Origin: Neckera pumila
Taxonomy: Eukaryota; Streptophyta; Bryopsida; Hypnales; Neckeraceae
Direction of reading: 5' to 3'
DNA: 64,000 nt
Assembly (NCBI GenBank): GCA_963969595.1
Contig: OZ018411.1
Coordinates: forward strand, 9,426,501-9,490,500
Positions within the stretch are counted from its first letter, which is position 1; the number at the start of each line of letters is the position of its first letter. The position numbers were made by a program, and so were the translations under genes. Below the pieces are notes generated by a model. That model searched no databases. It saw only the letters and a program-made list of their open reading frames with translations, and was not told the origin of the DNA. Positions 1 through 11,267 of the stretch are shown here, in pieces.

Positions 1-665
1 GACAAATTCTTCCTTTACAAAGATATTCCCCCTTCATGTGAATCACTTTTTTTTTGTTCTATACAATTTTTCACCATTTGGCTACAATCCAATAGATGTT
101 GGCTATTTCTGTAGAAGAATTCTTCATTTTAGAGGGTCAAGAGAACCAGATTATTGTTGTATTTAAAGACAAATTGTCAAATTATGCCTAAATAACACCT
201 AATTCTGAAATAGGTATCATACAGGTATCACACAAGTATCACACAAGTATCACATGGGTATCGCACAAATAATGAGAAATAGCTGGCTTCTTCACCGAAA
301 TGATAAAAAACCAACTGGTGTGAATGTTCACAAAAATCGGTGTGAACATGAATGTACCCACATGTGAGAAGAAAAAAAAAAAAACATCCACAAAAATACC
401 CTAGTCTAGCAGGCTAGTCCTCTAGCAAAGGGGTACAGAAAACAATGAAAATGCACGCAAACAAGGCAGTCTGTCAGAACGGTCACCCGATTTGAAAGCC
501 TTCACAACGCAAAATCTACGAAAACAATAGAAAAACAGAACAGTACCCACCGCCTTCACAGCAGTACCCTAAAGAGCCCGCAGTAGAGAATGTACACTGA
601 CGGTAGATTCTAAGCGCCGTAACGGTAAGATCTACATAAGTTGCATAAAGCACCAAAATTTAGGC
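1..665. other. AT-rich 5' flank, no gene seen
   Basis: No open frame with coding character and no splice-bounded exon series is visible. The stretch holds a short minisatellite (211-270) and a poly-A run near 370-385. It lies more than 1 kb upstream of kinesin-5 copy A and probably includes distal promoter sequence. It is not part of the inverted duplication, because no matching sequence is seen upstream of copy B. Confidence 0.6.
211..270. repeat. Minisatellite, unit about 12 bp (GGTATCACACAA-like)
   Basis: About five head-to-tail imperfect copies of a unit resembling GGTATCACACAA. Units differ by one or two bases, and lengths alternate between 11 and 12 bp. No function is indicated. Confidence 0.7.
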
Positions 666-676
666 TGGCCGTTGAG
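666..676 (-). promoter_or_regulatory. Possible MSA (mitosis-specific activator) element, copy A
   Basis: The minus strand reads CTCAACGGCCA, which matches the plant MSA consensus YCYAACGGYYA at 10 of 11 positions. A second AACGG core sits at 726-730. MSA elements bind three-repeat MYB factors and drive G2/M genes, the class to which kinesin-5 belongs. The site lies about 1.06 kb upstream of the copy A ATG, in the opposite orientation. A short motif like this occurs by chance, so the support is mainly the matching site upstream of copy B. Confidence 0.3.
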
Positions 677-737
677 GGGTATTAGGAAATGAACATCAGG
701 AGTACATGTCCGAAACACCGAAGCCTCAACGGGTCTG

Positions 738-782
738 TGTCCCCCTCCCTCCCTCCCTCCCTCCCTCCCTCCCTCCCTCCCA
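738..782. repeat. (CCCT)n microsatellite
   Basis: About ten consecutive CCCT units, in the 5' region of kinesin-5 copy A. A C-rich tract on one strand (G-rich on the other) of this size is length-polymorphic in many genomes and can form G-quadruplex structure. No equivalent is visible upstream of copy B. Confidence 0.9.
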
Positions 783-874
783 TTCTTCCCGCTCGGCAGT
801 CTCTCTGTCTTGCCCCATTCTCGCCATTGATCTCCACATTGCCTTCGTCCTCGCCAGTGCCTGCATTCTCGGTT

Positions 875-1090
875 GCAAGCTTTTAATTAGCTCCACCAGA
901 AGTCTTTCTTTGTTCAGAAGCGATCGAGAGTGCGCTTGGAAGCTTGGGAAGCTTAGGCAGTGGAGATCAATCAATCTATTCGAATTCTCGCACGCAAGCT
1001 TTTAATTAGCTCCACCAGAAGTCTTTCTTTGTTCAGAAGCGATCGAGAGTGCGCTTGGAAGCTTGGGAAGCTTAGGCAGTGGAGATCAAT
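875..1090. repeat. 119-bp tandem duplication upstream of kinesin-5 copy A
   Basis: The segment beginning GCAAGCTTTTAATTAGCTCC at 875 recurs almost exactly at 994, a period of 119 bp, each copy ending at TGGAGATCAAT. Decayed echoes follow around 1196-1320 and 1465-1660 (GGAAGCTTGGGAAGCGTAGG, CTTTCAAATCAGTAT). The whole proximal 5' region of copy A therefore grew by repeated local duplication. Copy B's upstream region shows none of this. Confidence 0.85.
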
Positions 1091-1734
1091 TTTATTCTGT
1101 TCGAAGGAAGTCGCTAAGGATCGGAGATTGCTGCAAAGTTGATGGCATTTGGTTTCTGATAACTTCAAATCAGTATCATCTTTGCGCTTCTTTGATCACA
1201 AGCGAGAGAGAGAGATTGGAAGCTTTGGAAGCGTAGCCAGTGGAGATCAATTTTATTCTGTTCGATCGAAGGAAGTCGTCAAGCTAAGGCAGTTGCTGTA
1301 AAGTTGATGGCATATGGTTTCTGATCCTTTCAAATCAGTATTGTATTTGCGTTCCTGCTCTTTGAGCTTTTAGCAACATGCACTGGCGCGCGATCCAGTC
1401 TCTCTGACTTGCTTCATTCTCGCCATCTCCACATTGCATTCGTCTCGCCAGTGCCTGCATTGTCGGTTGCAAGCTTTTAATTAGCTCCATCAGGAAGTTT
1501 TTCTTCGTTCGGAAGCGAGAGAGAGAGCTTGGAAGCTTGGGAAGCGTAGGCAGTACTGGAGATCAATTTATTCTGTTCGATCGAAGGAAGTCACCATTTG
1601 CTTTCTGATACTTTCAAATCAGTATTATCTTTGCGTTCCTGCTCTTTGAGCTTTCAGCAACACTGGCGCGCGATCCAGTCCTGTTTTCGCCACGGCCGCC
1701 GGCTCGGCCTTCGGCTAAAATTGCGGTCGATGCC
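1091..1734 (+). promoter_or_regulatory. Proximal 5' region / probable 5' UTR of kinesin-5 copy A
   Basis: GC content rises sharply here compared with the flank. The stretch carries GA runs (near 1203-1215 and 1518-1528) and degenerate copies of the upstream 119-bp unit, then runs into the ATG at 1735. No convincing TATA box was picked out. The extent of the 5' UTR and the transcription start cannot be placed from the sequence alone. Confidence 0.4.
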
Positions 1735-4700
1735 ATGGCTGCACGCACCGAGAAAGAGAAAGGAGTGGCTGTTCAAGTCCTTGTTCGTTGCAGGTACGTT
1801 TTTGAATTAATGCAATGGCTTAGTAGTAGTAAGATTCAATTGGAATTGGTGGACCTGATGTCCTAAAGCTGCTTTGGTTTTAATTTCCTTTTCTGCAGAC
1901 CTCACAGCGAGGATGAGAAGCGATCCAAAGCGGCGCAAGTCATTTCTTGCAATGAGTCTCGTCGGGAGGTCACTGTACTTCAGAACTTAGCTCGCAATCA
2001 AATTGACCGAACGTTCACTTTTGATAAGGTATGTTTATTTCCCCAGCAAGATGGAGAAATCGCAGTAGATTGTGCAAGCATATTTGGCAGTGTTTCTTAG
2101 AGAGTGCCTTGCGATTGAAATCGCGTTTTCAAGTTCATTCTTGACAAGGTCAGTTCCTAATGGGGAAAATTTTCTTGATTATGCACCCGGCAAGATATCT
2201 GAAAACAATAATTCTTGTAAGAAGATCTGGAACAGAATGATCCAGCGTGCAAAACTGTACCAAGTGTTTTCATACAGAAATCAAAATCCAAGTGAAATTG
2301 AGTGTATAGTTTGCATTTGTGCTGATTCTTCAGTCTGCATCTTTCATTCCTTGCCTCCATTGCAACTAGTTTTCGAGTTACCTGGCTGCATTCTGGCTGG
2401 CACTCAACGATGAATCTTAATCCACTGAATTTGACGCTGAGGAGTAGAAGTCTGGGTTTGGACGCTCCTTTCCAGGCCACTATCACTCAAGAATCCCCAA
2501 TTCCGTAGCGAAGCTGGAAAACAACATATCCCGATCCGGTTTCCGCAGTCACTCGCAGCAGCCCGACATAGATCCTAAACGGCGTATGAAATCATATAAT
2601 CAATTTGCTGCGCGGGATACACCAAAATGACCAATCAAGGGGCAGCTTCTTCTCGAGCCTAACGGTTTGTTTTGCTCTTCCGTCCCCTTCAGGTGTTCGG
2701 GCCGCAGTCGAGGCAAGAAGACCTGTACGACCAAGCCGTGGTTCCGATTGTGAACGAGGTTTTGGAGGGCTATAACTGCACCATTTTCGCGTATGGACAG
2801 ACGGGGACCGGAAAAACGTACACCATGGAAGGTGCAGGACGAAAGTCGAAGGTGCGCGAACTGATCTCCCGGAGGGGGCAATTCAATAACCGAGTGAATC
2901 AGCCCCTGTGTGAGTTTGTCTTGTAGAGGTTTGTGTGACAGAACCCGAGGGATGGGAGTTGGCAGATGTCTTGAACCCGATGTGTATTGTGACGCAGACT
3001 GGAGACCTTGCAACCGATGCTGGTGTCATTCCTCGCGCCGTGCAACAAATTTTTGAGACCTTGGACAGGGACGAACAAGAGTACAGTGTGAAGGTGACGT
3101 ACCTGGAGCTGTACAATGAAGAGCTGACTGACTTGTTGGCACCTGAGGAGTACTCGAAGGTGGTGATTGATGAGAAGATCAAGAAGCCCTTGGCGCTGAT
3201 GGAGGATGGCAAAGGCGGGGTTCTGGTGAGGGGTCTGGAGGAGGAGATCGTGACCAGCGCGAACGAGATTTACACGCTACTGGAGAGGGGTTCGGCGAAG
3301 CGGCAGACTGCGGAGACTTTGTTGAACAAGCAGTCCAGGTACGCGTTCGTGCCATGCATCGATTGGTCTGAATCTCGTGGTTTGATTGAATCTCTCTCGG
3401 TTGAGAGGGACTTCGGTGGAAGGAGCTCCAAGCCCGACTGCAGCGAAGACGTTACGTGCGGTGCTTAATTCGGCGTTGAAATTTGCAGTCGGTCTCACTC
3501 CATATTCTCGATCGCCATCCACATGAAGGAAACCACTCCTGAGGGTGAGGAGCTGATGAAGTGTGGGAAGTTGAATTTGGTGGATTTGGCGGGATCGGAG
3601 AACATCTCTCGTTCCGGTGCGAAAGACGTAAGTTTTCGGAGCCAGGCGTGTTCGTCTGTGTCGGGATGTTTTGGATTTGCGGTTGAGGAGGGAAGCCATG
3701 ATTGGTCGGATCGCTGACTGGTGCGAACCTTTGTTTTCAGAACCGGGCGCGAGAAGCTGGAGAGATCAACAAGAGTCTACTTACTCTTGGACGCGTGATC
3801 ACAGCTCTGGTGGAGCACTTGGGTCACATACCTTACAGGTGAAGCACGTGTGATGGAACTGAGTTCTTTGATAATTGACGTGTGTTGTTTCATGTCGCGT
3901 TGGGAAGCTTCGTGTCGAGTTTGTTTGATGATCCTGTGCGTTTCCGATGTTGGATGCAGGGATAGTAAGCTGACGAGACTGCTGCGAGACTCTTTGGGAG
4001 GGAAGACGAAGACGTGCATCATTGCCACTGTGTCGCCGTCCGTGGTGTGTCTGGACGAGACACTGAGCACGCTGGACTACGCATATCGGGCGAAGAGCAT
4101 TAAGAACAAGCCGGAGGTGCGTGTGTCACTGAGCCGACACGCGCGTGTGAAGTCGTCAAGCCCTTTTGTGTGCGGACTAGAGGTCGAGTGTTGGATGTCG
4201 GTCTGACTTGCTGATGTGGTTGGTACAGGTGAACCAGAAGACGATGAAATCCGCGTTCATCAAGGATCTGTACACGGAGATCGACAGACTTAAATCAGGT
4301 GCCCACCTTCTCCTGAGACCATATGCAAGTACAGCAATTGGAGTCGGTTCTCATGTTGCCTTCCTTGCCGACATCCATCGGGCAGGAGCGTGTCCGTGAA
4401 TGTGTGCACTTTTGAACACATGTAGCAATAGGAAACCTCCACAGTATCTCCCGTGTACCCTTCTCGGAGGTTCTCCTGTATCCTCTCCTGCGGGGCGCGC
4501 GTTGTTACACTCTTACCAGCCGAACTGACGGATGTGTTTATGAAACAGAGGTGTATTCTGCGCGCGAAAGAAATGGCATTTACATTCCACGTGAGCGTTA
4601 CTTCGAGGAGGAAGCCGAGAAGAAGGTCCGCCAGCCTCCGTGCGCTCTTCATTGCAGCTCGTCTTCGAAATGACTGTGTGCGTTCGTTCTTGACGATGAG

Positions 4701-7700
4701 TCTCCCAAGCGTGTTCGATGTACTAAGTTGTGGCTTGTGGATTGTTTGGACTGGTGGCAGGCTATGGTGGACAAGATCGAGCGCTTGGAATCTGATGTGG
4801 AGGCGAGGGACAAGGTATGATAGTTGCTCCTTGGAGGCTGTTATTTGTAGTTTTCGAGCTGGGACGTGCCGCGTTGGGGTTTCTGACGGGCATGCTGTTC
4901 TGTGTGCGCAGCAAATCGAGGACTTGCAGATGCTGAATGAAACTCAGCAGGAACAGTACTCGGATCTTCTGACGAAGCTGAATCATACCCAGGTGAGGGA
5001 TTCTCTGTTGATATTTTTCGTGCGTCCTGCTGGGTTCTGCTGCCAGTGCCTGCGTCGGAGGTGAATGCGGAGGTCTACTGTATTGATGGTTTGGTGTGCG
5101 TTCGGTGTGCAGAAAACACTTGAGCACACGCAAGACAACCTGCATGAAACGGCAGAGAACCTGAAGCAGGCGAACATTGCCATAAGGGAGCGGGACTTCG
5201 TGATTGCGAATCAGAGAGAAGCAGGTGAGCGAGAGTCCGTTGCACGGAGTGCAGATTGAATGTGGACGGTGTACCTGGAAGTGAGACTGATGCGTTGTTT
5301 GTGGTGCATCCCAGAGAAATCTCTCGTCGGTCGGGCAGCGGAGTTGAGAAAGGAGCTGGAAGCAACTGTCCAGGATGTGGCAGGGCTGTTCGCCAAGATT
5401 GGTACGGTCTCCGGCCTGACGTTCCGAAGTGGCTGGAAGGATGGCGCTCCCGGTGCTTGTTTCTGTGGATGGGGAATGAGTGGGGATATTGTTGATGGCA
5501 TGGGTCGTGAGATGGCTGCGTATTAGATGTGCCTGTAACTTGAGTGTTGTGTCCCTTCTGAGCAGAACGGAAGGAGGAGCTCGAGATGAAGAACCAGAAA
5601 GTGGTGGACGCTTTTCAAAGCGGACTCGCAGAACATATGGAGGAGCTCCGAGGCCTGGTGGTAGGAGGGGTGGGTGTCCAGCAGCAGCAACTGCGGACCC
5701 TGGAGGAGCAACTTCAGGCGTTCCTGGAGTTCAAGGACCAGGTATTTTTTCGAGTGCATGTGGTCGTCGGTCATTGCGTTTTGGGACGGTTTCGTGGTGC
5801 TTAGAACGTGTTCTGCCTTTGTGCGATGTGCAGGCTGTGGCGGAGCTGAAGAGGAAGCTCGGAGGGCTGCAGGAGTTGTATTTGTCGCAGTTGCAGTCCT
5901 TCCACGCAGGAGTGGTTGCTCACGAGGCAGTGTCCACATCCACGTTCAAGACGCTGGAGTGTACAGTGGCAGGGCACCCCGCAGCCCTGGAACAGGTGCG
6001 CAGTCGGGGGTCAGTCGCAGAAGGACGATGGTTGAAATGGTTCTTGATTGGATTCTCGTGTGGATCTGTGTGGGCCATTTGTCTGATGGTGTTTGTGTTC
6101 TGACCCGAGCAGTTGCTGGCGAGCGCCGTAGCAGACGCCCAGAGCGTCCTCCACGACCTCGAGGCGAATCTGTCGAGTCAAGGCGAAGCAGTGGAAGCCT
6201 TTGCGGAACAGCAACGTGAGGTAAGTGCCGTGGTGGTCGCCTGCATGCAGTTTTCGTCAGCGGGGATATGAGTCTCATGCGTTCTGATGTCTGAATTCCT
6301 TGCGTTGTCTCTCAGGCTGCGCAGAGAAGCCTAGAAGCAGCGCGGGGTATTACGCAAGTGGTGATGACTTCTCTGTCGACGATGGAGAGCGATGCTGCTA
6401 ACTTCCGGGAGCACGTGAATGCGAGCAGCGAGAGGCACGACCAAGGACTCCTGGAGCTGTCCGAGGCCTACGAGGTTGGTCTTCTTTCTGACTCCCGTGT
6501 CGGCAGGATGGTGCGCCATGGTGAGCCACTGCATTGAAATGTTACCGAAGAGGCTTTCCACACCGGGAAATGAAAGCCCTTAATTGGTGCCGATCCCAGC
6601 GGCATAATGCATGGCGTCCATCTTGGGGTAGATCTGTGGGATCATATCGGTGGATCATCTAGGAGAAGCATTCCGTGGCCAGTCACGCCCGATGCTCCGT
6701 TTTCATTCTATCCGCATGCAGGTTCGAGGTGCGTGCGCTTTGACTGAAGTGTTGGTTGTTGTGCTTAGGGTCATGCAAGGAAAGAGCACGCTCAGCTGCT
6801 GGAGAGCATCACAGCAATGCTGGCAACTTCGCTGTCGAATCGGACCCACCTTGTACGTGAGGTTTTCTTTGTTGGAATGTCTTGTTGTTGCCTGAGTCTT
6901 TTCATGATCTCCGTGGTGTGAGTGAAGTGTGAGCTTGAGCGCTGCGGAAGTGGAATATCTCTGACCCGTGCATTTGAGGATTTTAACCAGGTTCAAACGC
7001 GCGTGAAGAAGCTGAGGGAGAATGCAAGGGAAGATTGTGGTGTTGTGCAGCGTGGCCTCGGAAAGATCGAGCAGGAAGCCTTGAGTGCAAACGGGCGGCT
7101 GAGTGGCTTCGTCGCCAGTGCCGACGCATCTTCCGTGGAAGATTCTGCCGCGCTGGCCGCCAAGGTTTGTCGAATGGAGGAGATTCTTGAGTCCTGGTAC
7201 GTGAGCCTCCGAATTCTGTCTTTTTCTATGTGGGCATGGACAGAGCAGATTTGTGGATGACGAAGCACGGTTTACTAAGCTGCGGTAGTTCTGAGCACTT
7301 TGGCGTGTGTGTCTCGTTTCAGTGCCAACCACACATCGACTTCCGGCAGGAAGTGGGAGTCTGCTTACAAGGACATCCAAGGGCTAGAGATGTGTCACAC
7401 ATCTGTTGTGACTTCAATTCTCGGGTTAGTACCTTGTCTCTTCTGGATCCAGGGGAACCCATGGTGTGGGATTTCTGAGGAGAGTTGTTGCATTCAGCTG
7501 GTGCGGGCGTGCGGGCGTTCGGTGCTGACGAAGTGGAATTTGTTTGTGTTTGCAGGGAGGGCCTGGAAGCAAACGTGGATCTGCTGGTCAACCTTCAAGG
7601 TCTGGAGGATGCCGCGCAGGTGAAGATCGAAACCGAGAGCGGCACCACGATGGCCTTCATAGATGGTACGCTGTCTTTCCACGCCAAACGTGTACGGAGC

Positions 7701-8422
7701 TTGAATCTCGTCTTAGGGAGGTATCTAGAGTCCTTCACGCCATCATAGGGAGGGCTTTCGCAAGCTCAAGCGCATTCTGTAGGCGTGATTTCATCCCTGT
7801 GGGAGTGCTGAAATGAGGGTTTCGTGGAGTGATTGGCCTTACCTGTGTCCGTGGACTCGTAGGAACCTGCACTGAAGAGCACGAGGCTGGGTCCCGGATG
7901 CAGTCGACCATGGAATCACAGGTCGTTGCAGCTACGGAGCTTGAGAGCAGTCACGGGTCGCATGTGGCCGCTTTGGAGGCTCACACTCAGCATTATCTGA
8001 ACGAGGAGTACTCGGTACGCGTCTGCTAAATACATTTTTCTTACGTACAGAAAGTGGAAGAACTGCTGTTACTCAGTTGTCTTTCGCGGATGATGGGATT
8101 CAATATTTGTATTGACGTGGTTCAACTTGGTGCGTTTGGCACACGGACGACCAGCTGTTCTCACACTGGGATGGATGAGTGTTAATCTTTTTTGTGGTGC
8201 GTGCAGGAGGATCAGCCAACGTGTTCAACTCCCCGGAGACGAGCAATTCAGGTGCCGACCCAGTCGTCCATCACTGCCCTGTGCACTCTACCCCTGGACA
8301 TGTTGCTGAACGAGTTTCGAGCGAAGAATGCTGCTGGTGGCCCTGATAGACTGAGCAAGGTGTTCCCAGCTGTAGAGGTCTCCTTTCGAGACTCGCGAAC
8401 ACCCCTGGTGGCCATCAATTAG
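1735..8422 (+). CDS. Kinesin-5 (BimC/Eg5-type mitotic motor), copy A, 23 exons, 1,012 aa
   Basis: Plus-end-directed homotetrameric motor that slides antiparallel microtubules in spindle and phragmoplast (family knowledge). Exons: 1735-1793, 1899-2028, 2693-2851, 2998-3338, 3489-3627, 3741-3838, 3960-4116, 4229-4298, 4549-4625, 4761-4814, 4912-4992, 5113-5224, 5315-5401, 5566-5741, 5834-5995, 6113-6220, 6316-6474, 6769-6852, 6991-7196, 7323-7424, 7556-7665, 7863-8014, 8207-8422. All borders are GT..AG and all phases agree. The motor spans about residues 10-358: P-loop GQTGTGKT 98-105, switch I NKQSSRSHS 226-234, switch II DLAGSE 262-267. The neck and a long coiled-coil stalk follow. The tail has STPRRR at 948-953, a CDK-type TPxR site at the place of the BimC box. 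Length is normal for plant kinesin-5. Exons 1-2 differ from copy B by about 15%, while exons 3-23 match exactly. The first ATG in frame gives [10 protein letters not shown], aligned with copy B's start. Confidence 0.95.
2047..2148 (+). pseudogene. Decayed duplicate of kinesin-5 exon 2 inside intron 2 of copy A
   Basis: After an acceptor-like CCCCAG, this stretch aligns loosely with exon 2 (1899-2028). GCAAGATGGAGAA stands against exon 2 GCGAGGATGAGAA, and GTTCATTCTTGACAAG against GTTCACTTTTGATAAG. It ends at a donor-like GTCAGT. Its length is 102 nt against 130 for exon 2, so it would break the reading frame. The intron that follows (GTCAGTTC..., then TTGCCTCCATTGCAACTAG) aligns with the intron directly after exon 2 of copy B. 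The decayed exon is therefore in the ancestral position, and the working exon 2 lies upstream of it. The alignment was made by eye and is only moderately strong. Confidence 0.5.
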
Positions 8423-8930
8423 GCCACTTGGTACGGGAGAGAGTAGGTTCGACACCAAAGATTCCAGTTAGGTATGTGTGGCCATCCTCACGCGACAACC
8501 AGCTTTGCCGGCGTGGCCCTTGTGTGGCAATCTTGGGGATGGACCTGGCGCGGTGGGAAAGCCGAAGAGGGCGTGAAGGGGCCGCAAGTCATGACGGCTG
8601 GTTGCAACCTCTGCAACATGGCAAAGAGGCAATTCGAGTATGTAGTCTTTCGGCTGATATCCTGAAGGTGTCCTGTGGACGCCAGAGGTGTGCCCAAAAT
8701 ACCCTGTATTTTTAGTGACTCGCCTATTTGGCGAGCTCCAGCGACGTACTTTCTTTGATGCGGTTGCTGTTGGCATCAACATACCCTTGTACATTGCCGG
8801 GGGCATTGAACCTTGCCCCTTGGTTCGCATTGTTATCTTAGTACAAACTTCTAGCTCAACGGGGCACTCCATGATTTGACTCTTGCGATGGACGTACAGT
8901 TCTTCCTTCATGTGCGTTCAGTTTTCGATA
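2667..8930 (+). repeat. Left arm of the kinesin-5 inverted repeat (near-identical core)
   Basis: Every position x here corresponds to 44,170 minus x on the minus strand, so there is no net insertion or deletion across 6.26 kb. Observed differences from the right arm are at 2934 and 2980 (both in intron 3) and at 8773, 8786, 8820 and 8931. I found none in between. The left border falls inside intron 2, at TTTGTTTTGCTC. Beyond both borders the homology continues but is strongly diverged. Confidence 0.95.
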
Positions 8931-9290
8931 TGTATCTGAGAGGAGCTGGAGCTGGGTGGCTGTAGTGCAAGCAACTGAGGAGTGAGACATGGTAGTTATT
9001 GTTATCTCATGTTGAGAATTATCCGGAGTTGTCACGTTAAGCTAGCTGGAGTGCGGTCAGAAGGCTTGCATCATTGTGACTGGAGTCGTCAAGTTTCCGT
9101 AACCGGGAATATGAAACTGAAGTGCGTTATTATGCACAATTATGTGTAATGGAGACTTTGGTGCAGCAACTTTGTTGGACACATTCTTCAGGCCATATCG
9201 GAGAATCCTTTTAATTAAGCTTGATTCATCTTGCGCAAGCAGTAATTATAGTATGCGTTTGCGGCTGCTGTGAACGAAAACAAATTTGCA
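8423..9290 (+). other. 3' UTR and downstream flank of kinesin-5 copy A
   Basis: To about 8930 this matches the other arm nearly perfectly. From 8931 to about 9280 it still aligns with 34,890-35,240 reversed (for example GGAGACTTTGGTGCAGCAAC at 9151), but with many substitutions and several deletions. The antisense strand is open for 147 codons (8468-8911). The three residue changes seen between the arms in that frame are all non-synonymous, and no protein family was recognised, so it is not called a gene. Confidence 0.7.
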
Positions 9291-9544
9291 AGTGTACTCA
9301 ATGGACAACGAATTGGAGAGAATATTTACTTCAAAATGTAGAGTTGGTATGGTATGGCTGAAGCGAAAAGTAGTGCTTCTCAATTGTTTTTTTGCTATTT
9401 TCAACAAATTCATACATAGAATTTTGTAGCTACGTCGATTTTCATACCTGTTTTTTGTGAACATGGAGTCACTTAATATATAAATCAAATTGTCATAAGT
9501 CTGTACAGTCGGGTACAGGAAACTTAAGAAATTTTGCATCCTGT

Positions 9545-10065
9545 TGAGATTTGGTGAACTTTGGGAGGCCGGTGTATGCTCAAAAATGAACGAAATTTCA
9601 AATCGTAAATTCCGTTGGAATCACATTCAAGTCTACTTTATCATCATTGCAAATACACATATGATAATTGAAAATCATACTAAAAGTTTGATGTTTTCTA
9701 TACACTATCTACTATCTAGTGCTACCACCATTTGTGAAAATTACAACTTGTATATAATGGCCCTACTAGAAATGAGCCTTCACAATTGCTTTAGAGATAC
9801 TTAATCCCATACCACTTGAATTGCTTGTATGATTTCTTTCTTCTTCTTCACCCAAATGCAAAAAAGCTTTGACTATCTTCCAAAGAATCTCTATGAAATG
9901 TTAGATAGTGTATAAAAGACATCCAAATTTTTAATTATTCACTTTTCACTTGTTATAAAGTTGAAGTGCACTTCATTGTGGTTCCAACGCAATTTGCGGC
10001 TTCAAAATCGGATCATATTTGAGCATGCTAGAACTTCCTGAAGTTGATGAACTTTCTAGTGAAAA
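9545..10065. mobile_element. Foldback (MITE-like) element, copy 1 of a direct pair
   Basis: The outer parts are inverted copies of each other. GGTGAACTTTGGGAGG with TATGCTCAAAAATGAACG at the left is answered at the right by the complement of TTTGAGCATGCTAGAACTTC...AAGTTGATGAAC. An inner pair matches TTTTCTATACACTATC (9692) to GATAGTGTATAAAAGACATC (9904). There is no coding frame. A second copy follows directly, about 600 bp downstream. Confidence 0.7.
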
Positions 10066-10144
10066 CTGCTTGAAAAATTTGTAAGGTTCTTGTATCCGAT
10101 TGTACAATCAGGCCTAGTTGAATTACGAATTTTTGGATCCTCCC

Positions 10145-10690
10145 GAGATTAGGAGAACTTTGGGAGGTCCATGCGTGCTAAAAAATGAACGGAATTTCAA
10201 ATTTCAAATTTGCATTGGAATTGCACTAAATTCTATTTTGTCATTGTTGCAAATACACAGATGTAATTGAAAATCATACAAAGAGTTTGATGTTTTCTAT
10301 ACACTATGTACAATCTAGTGTTGCCAACATTTTTGAAAGTTACAACTTGTATTCAATGGTACATATAAGAAATAAACCTTCATAATTGCTTTAGAGATAC
10401 TTAATTTTGTACCACTTGAATTGCTAATATGATTTCTTCCTTCTTCTTCACCCAAATGCAAAAAAGCTTTGACTATCTTTCAAAGAATCTCTATGAAATG
10501 GTAGATAGTGTATAAAAGGAATCCAAATTGTTGTATGATTTTCAATTATTCATTTTCCACTTGTTATTTTTATTAAGTTGAAGTGCACACTTCATTGCAA
10601 TTCCAATGCAATTTGCCGTTTCAAAATTGGTTCATTTTTTAGCATACTAGAGCTTCCTAAAGTTGTTGAAATTTTTAGTGAACACTAAAT
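10145..10690. mobile_element. Foldback (MITE-like) element, copy 2 of a direct pair
   Basis: Repeats the preceding element in the same orientation (GAACTTTGGGAGGTCCATGC at 10151, AATGCAAAAAAGCTTTGACT at 10455), with about 10-15% divergence. It has the same palindromic layout, TTTTCTATACACTATG against GATAGTGTATAAAAGG. Copy order and spacing suggest tandem duplication of one inserted element, or two insertions into the same site. Confidence 0.7.
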
Positions 10691-11049
10691 AAAAAATTTG
10701 TAAATGAACTGGACCTAAGTGTACAATGTATATTTAAGCAATAGGGTGCAATTGGTGTTTGTTAGTAAGATTTGTTATCAATTGTGACTAGTCTGACATT
10801 ATTAGAGAGAATGATCCCTTCACTAGTAGGATTGCAATCACTCGTCTTGGATATGCGGTCGCATTTTTCAAAATGGAGTAGATGGTAATCGGGGGCTTGT
10901 TGTGTAGTTATGGACTTAGAACATTTCATAAGTGGGGTTGACTTGTTGAACTAGTGCGTCAAGCCAAGTTGAATGTCCCATAGCACATGCACGTAGACTT
11001 GTTAAAAATGCTTGGCTACTTCAAATTTTGAAGAGTAGACAGGTATATG
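10691..11049. other. Intergenic, nothing recognised
   Basis: AT-rich single-copy-looking DNA between two palindromic elements. No exon, RNA gene or repeat was identified. Confidence 0.5.
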
Positions 11050-11267
11050 CACTAGAAGAAAAATTTATTGGAACCTAGGAAAACACGTGGGATTGGTTTT
11101 GTTGAGTTCCTAGTTTTTAATGCAGATTTTTGCGTTCCAACGCGTTTCTGCGTTGCAATTCCAACACAGAAACGCGTTGGAACACAAAAATCTGCGTTAG
11201 AAACTAGGAACTCAACAAAACTAATCCCACGTGTTTTCCTAGGTTCCATCACATTTTTCTTCTAGTG
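11050..11267. mobile_element. 218-bp perfect-looking palindromic MITE with CACTAG ends
   Basis: Starts CACTAGAAGAAAAAT and ends in the exact complement, ATTTTTCTTCTAGTG. The two arms of about 105 bp mirror each other almost base for base around 11,158, with GAACGCGTTTCTG-type segments on either side. The CACTA start resembles CACTA/En-Spm-type termini. I could not find a clean 3-bp target duplication, so the class is uncertain. Because the arms mirror each other, both strands carry a similar open frame of about 65 codons, which is an effect of the palindrome. Confidence 0.8.

Noticed and set aside
6703..7380. 225-codon minus-strand frame opposite kinesin-5 exons 18-20 (and its mirror at 36,790-37,467)
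   Set aside because: It lies across exons and introns of a gene fully explained on the other strand; no domain is recognised.
8425..8475. Possible tRNA T-arm (GGTTCGACACC) in the kinesin 3' region
   Set aside because: No acceptor, D-arm or anticodon stem can be built around it.
8468..8911. 147-codon antisense open frame with an ATG in the kinesin-5 3' region, present in both arms (also 35,259-35,702)
   Set aside because: Openness in both arms follows from near-identity. The three residue changes between the copies are all non-synonymous, and no protein family or upstream promoter is seen.
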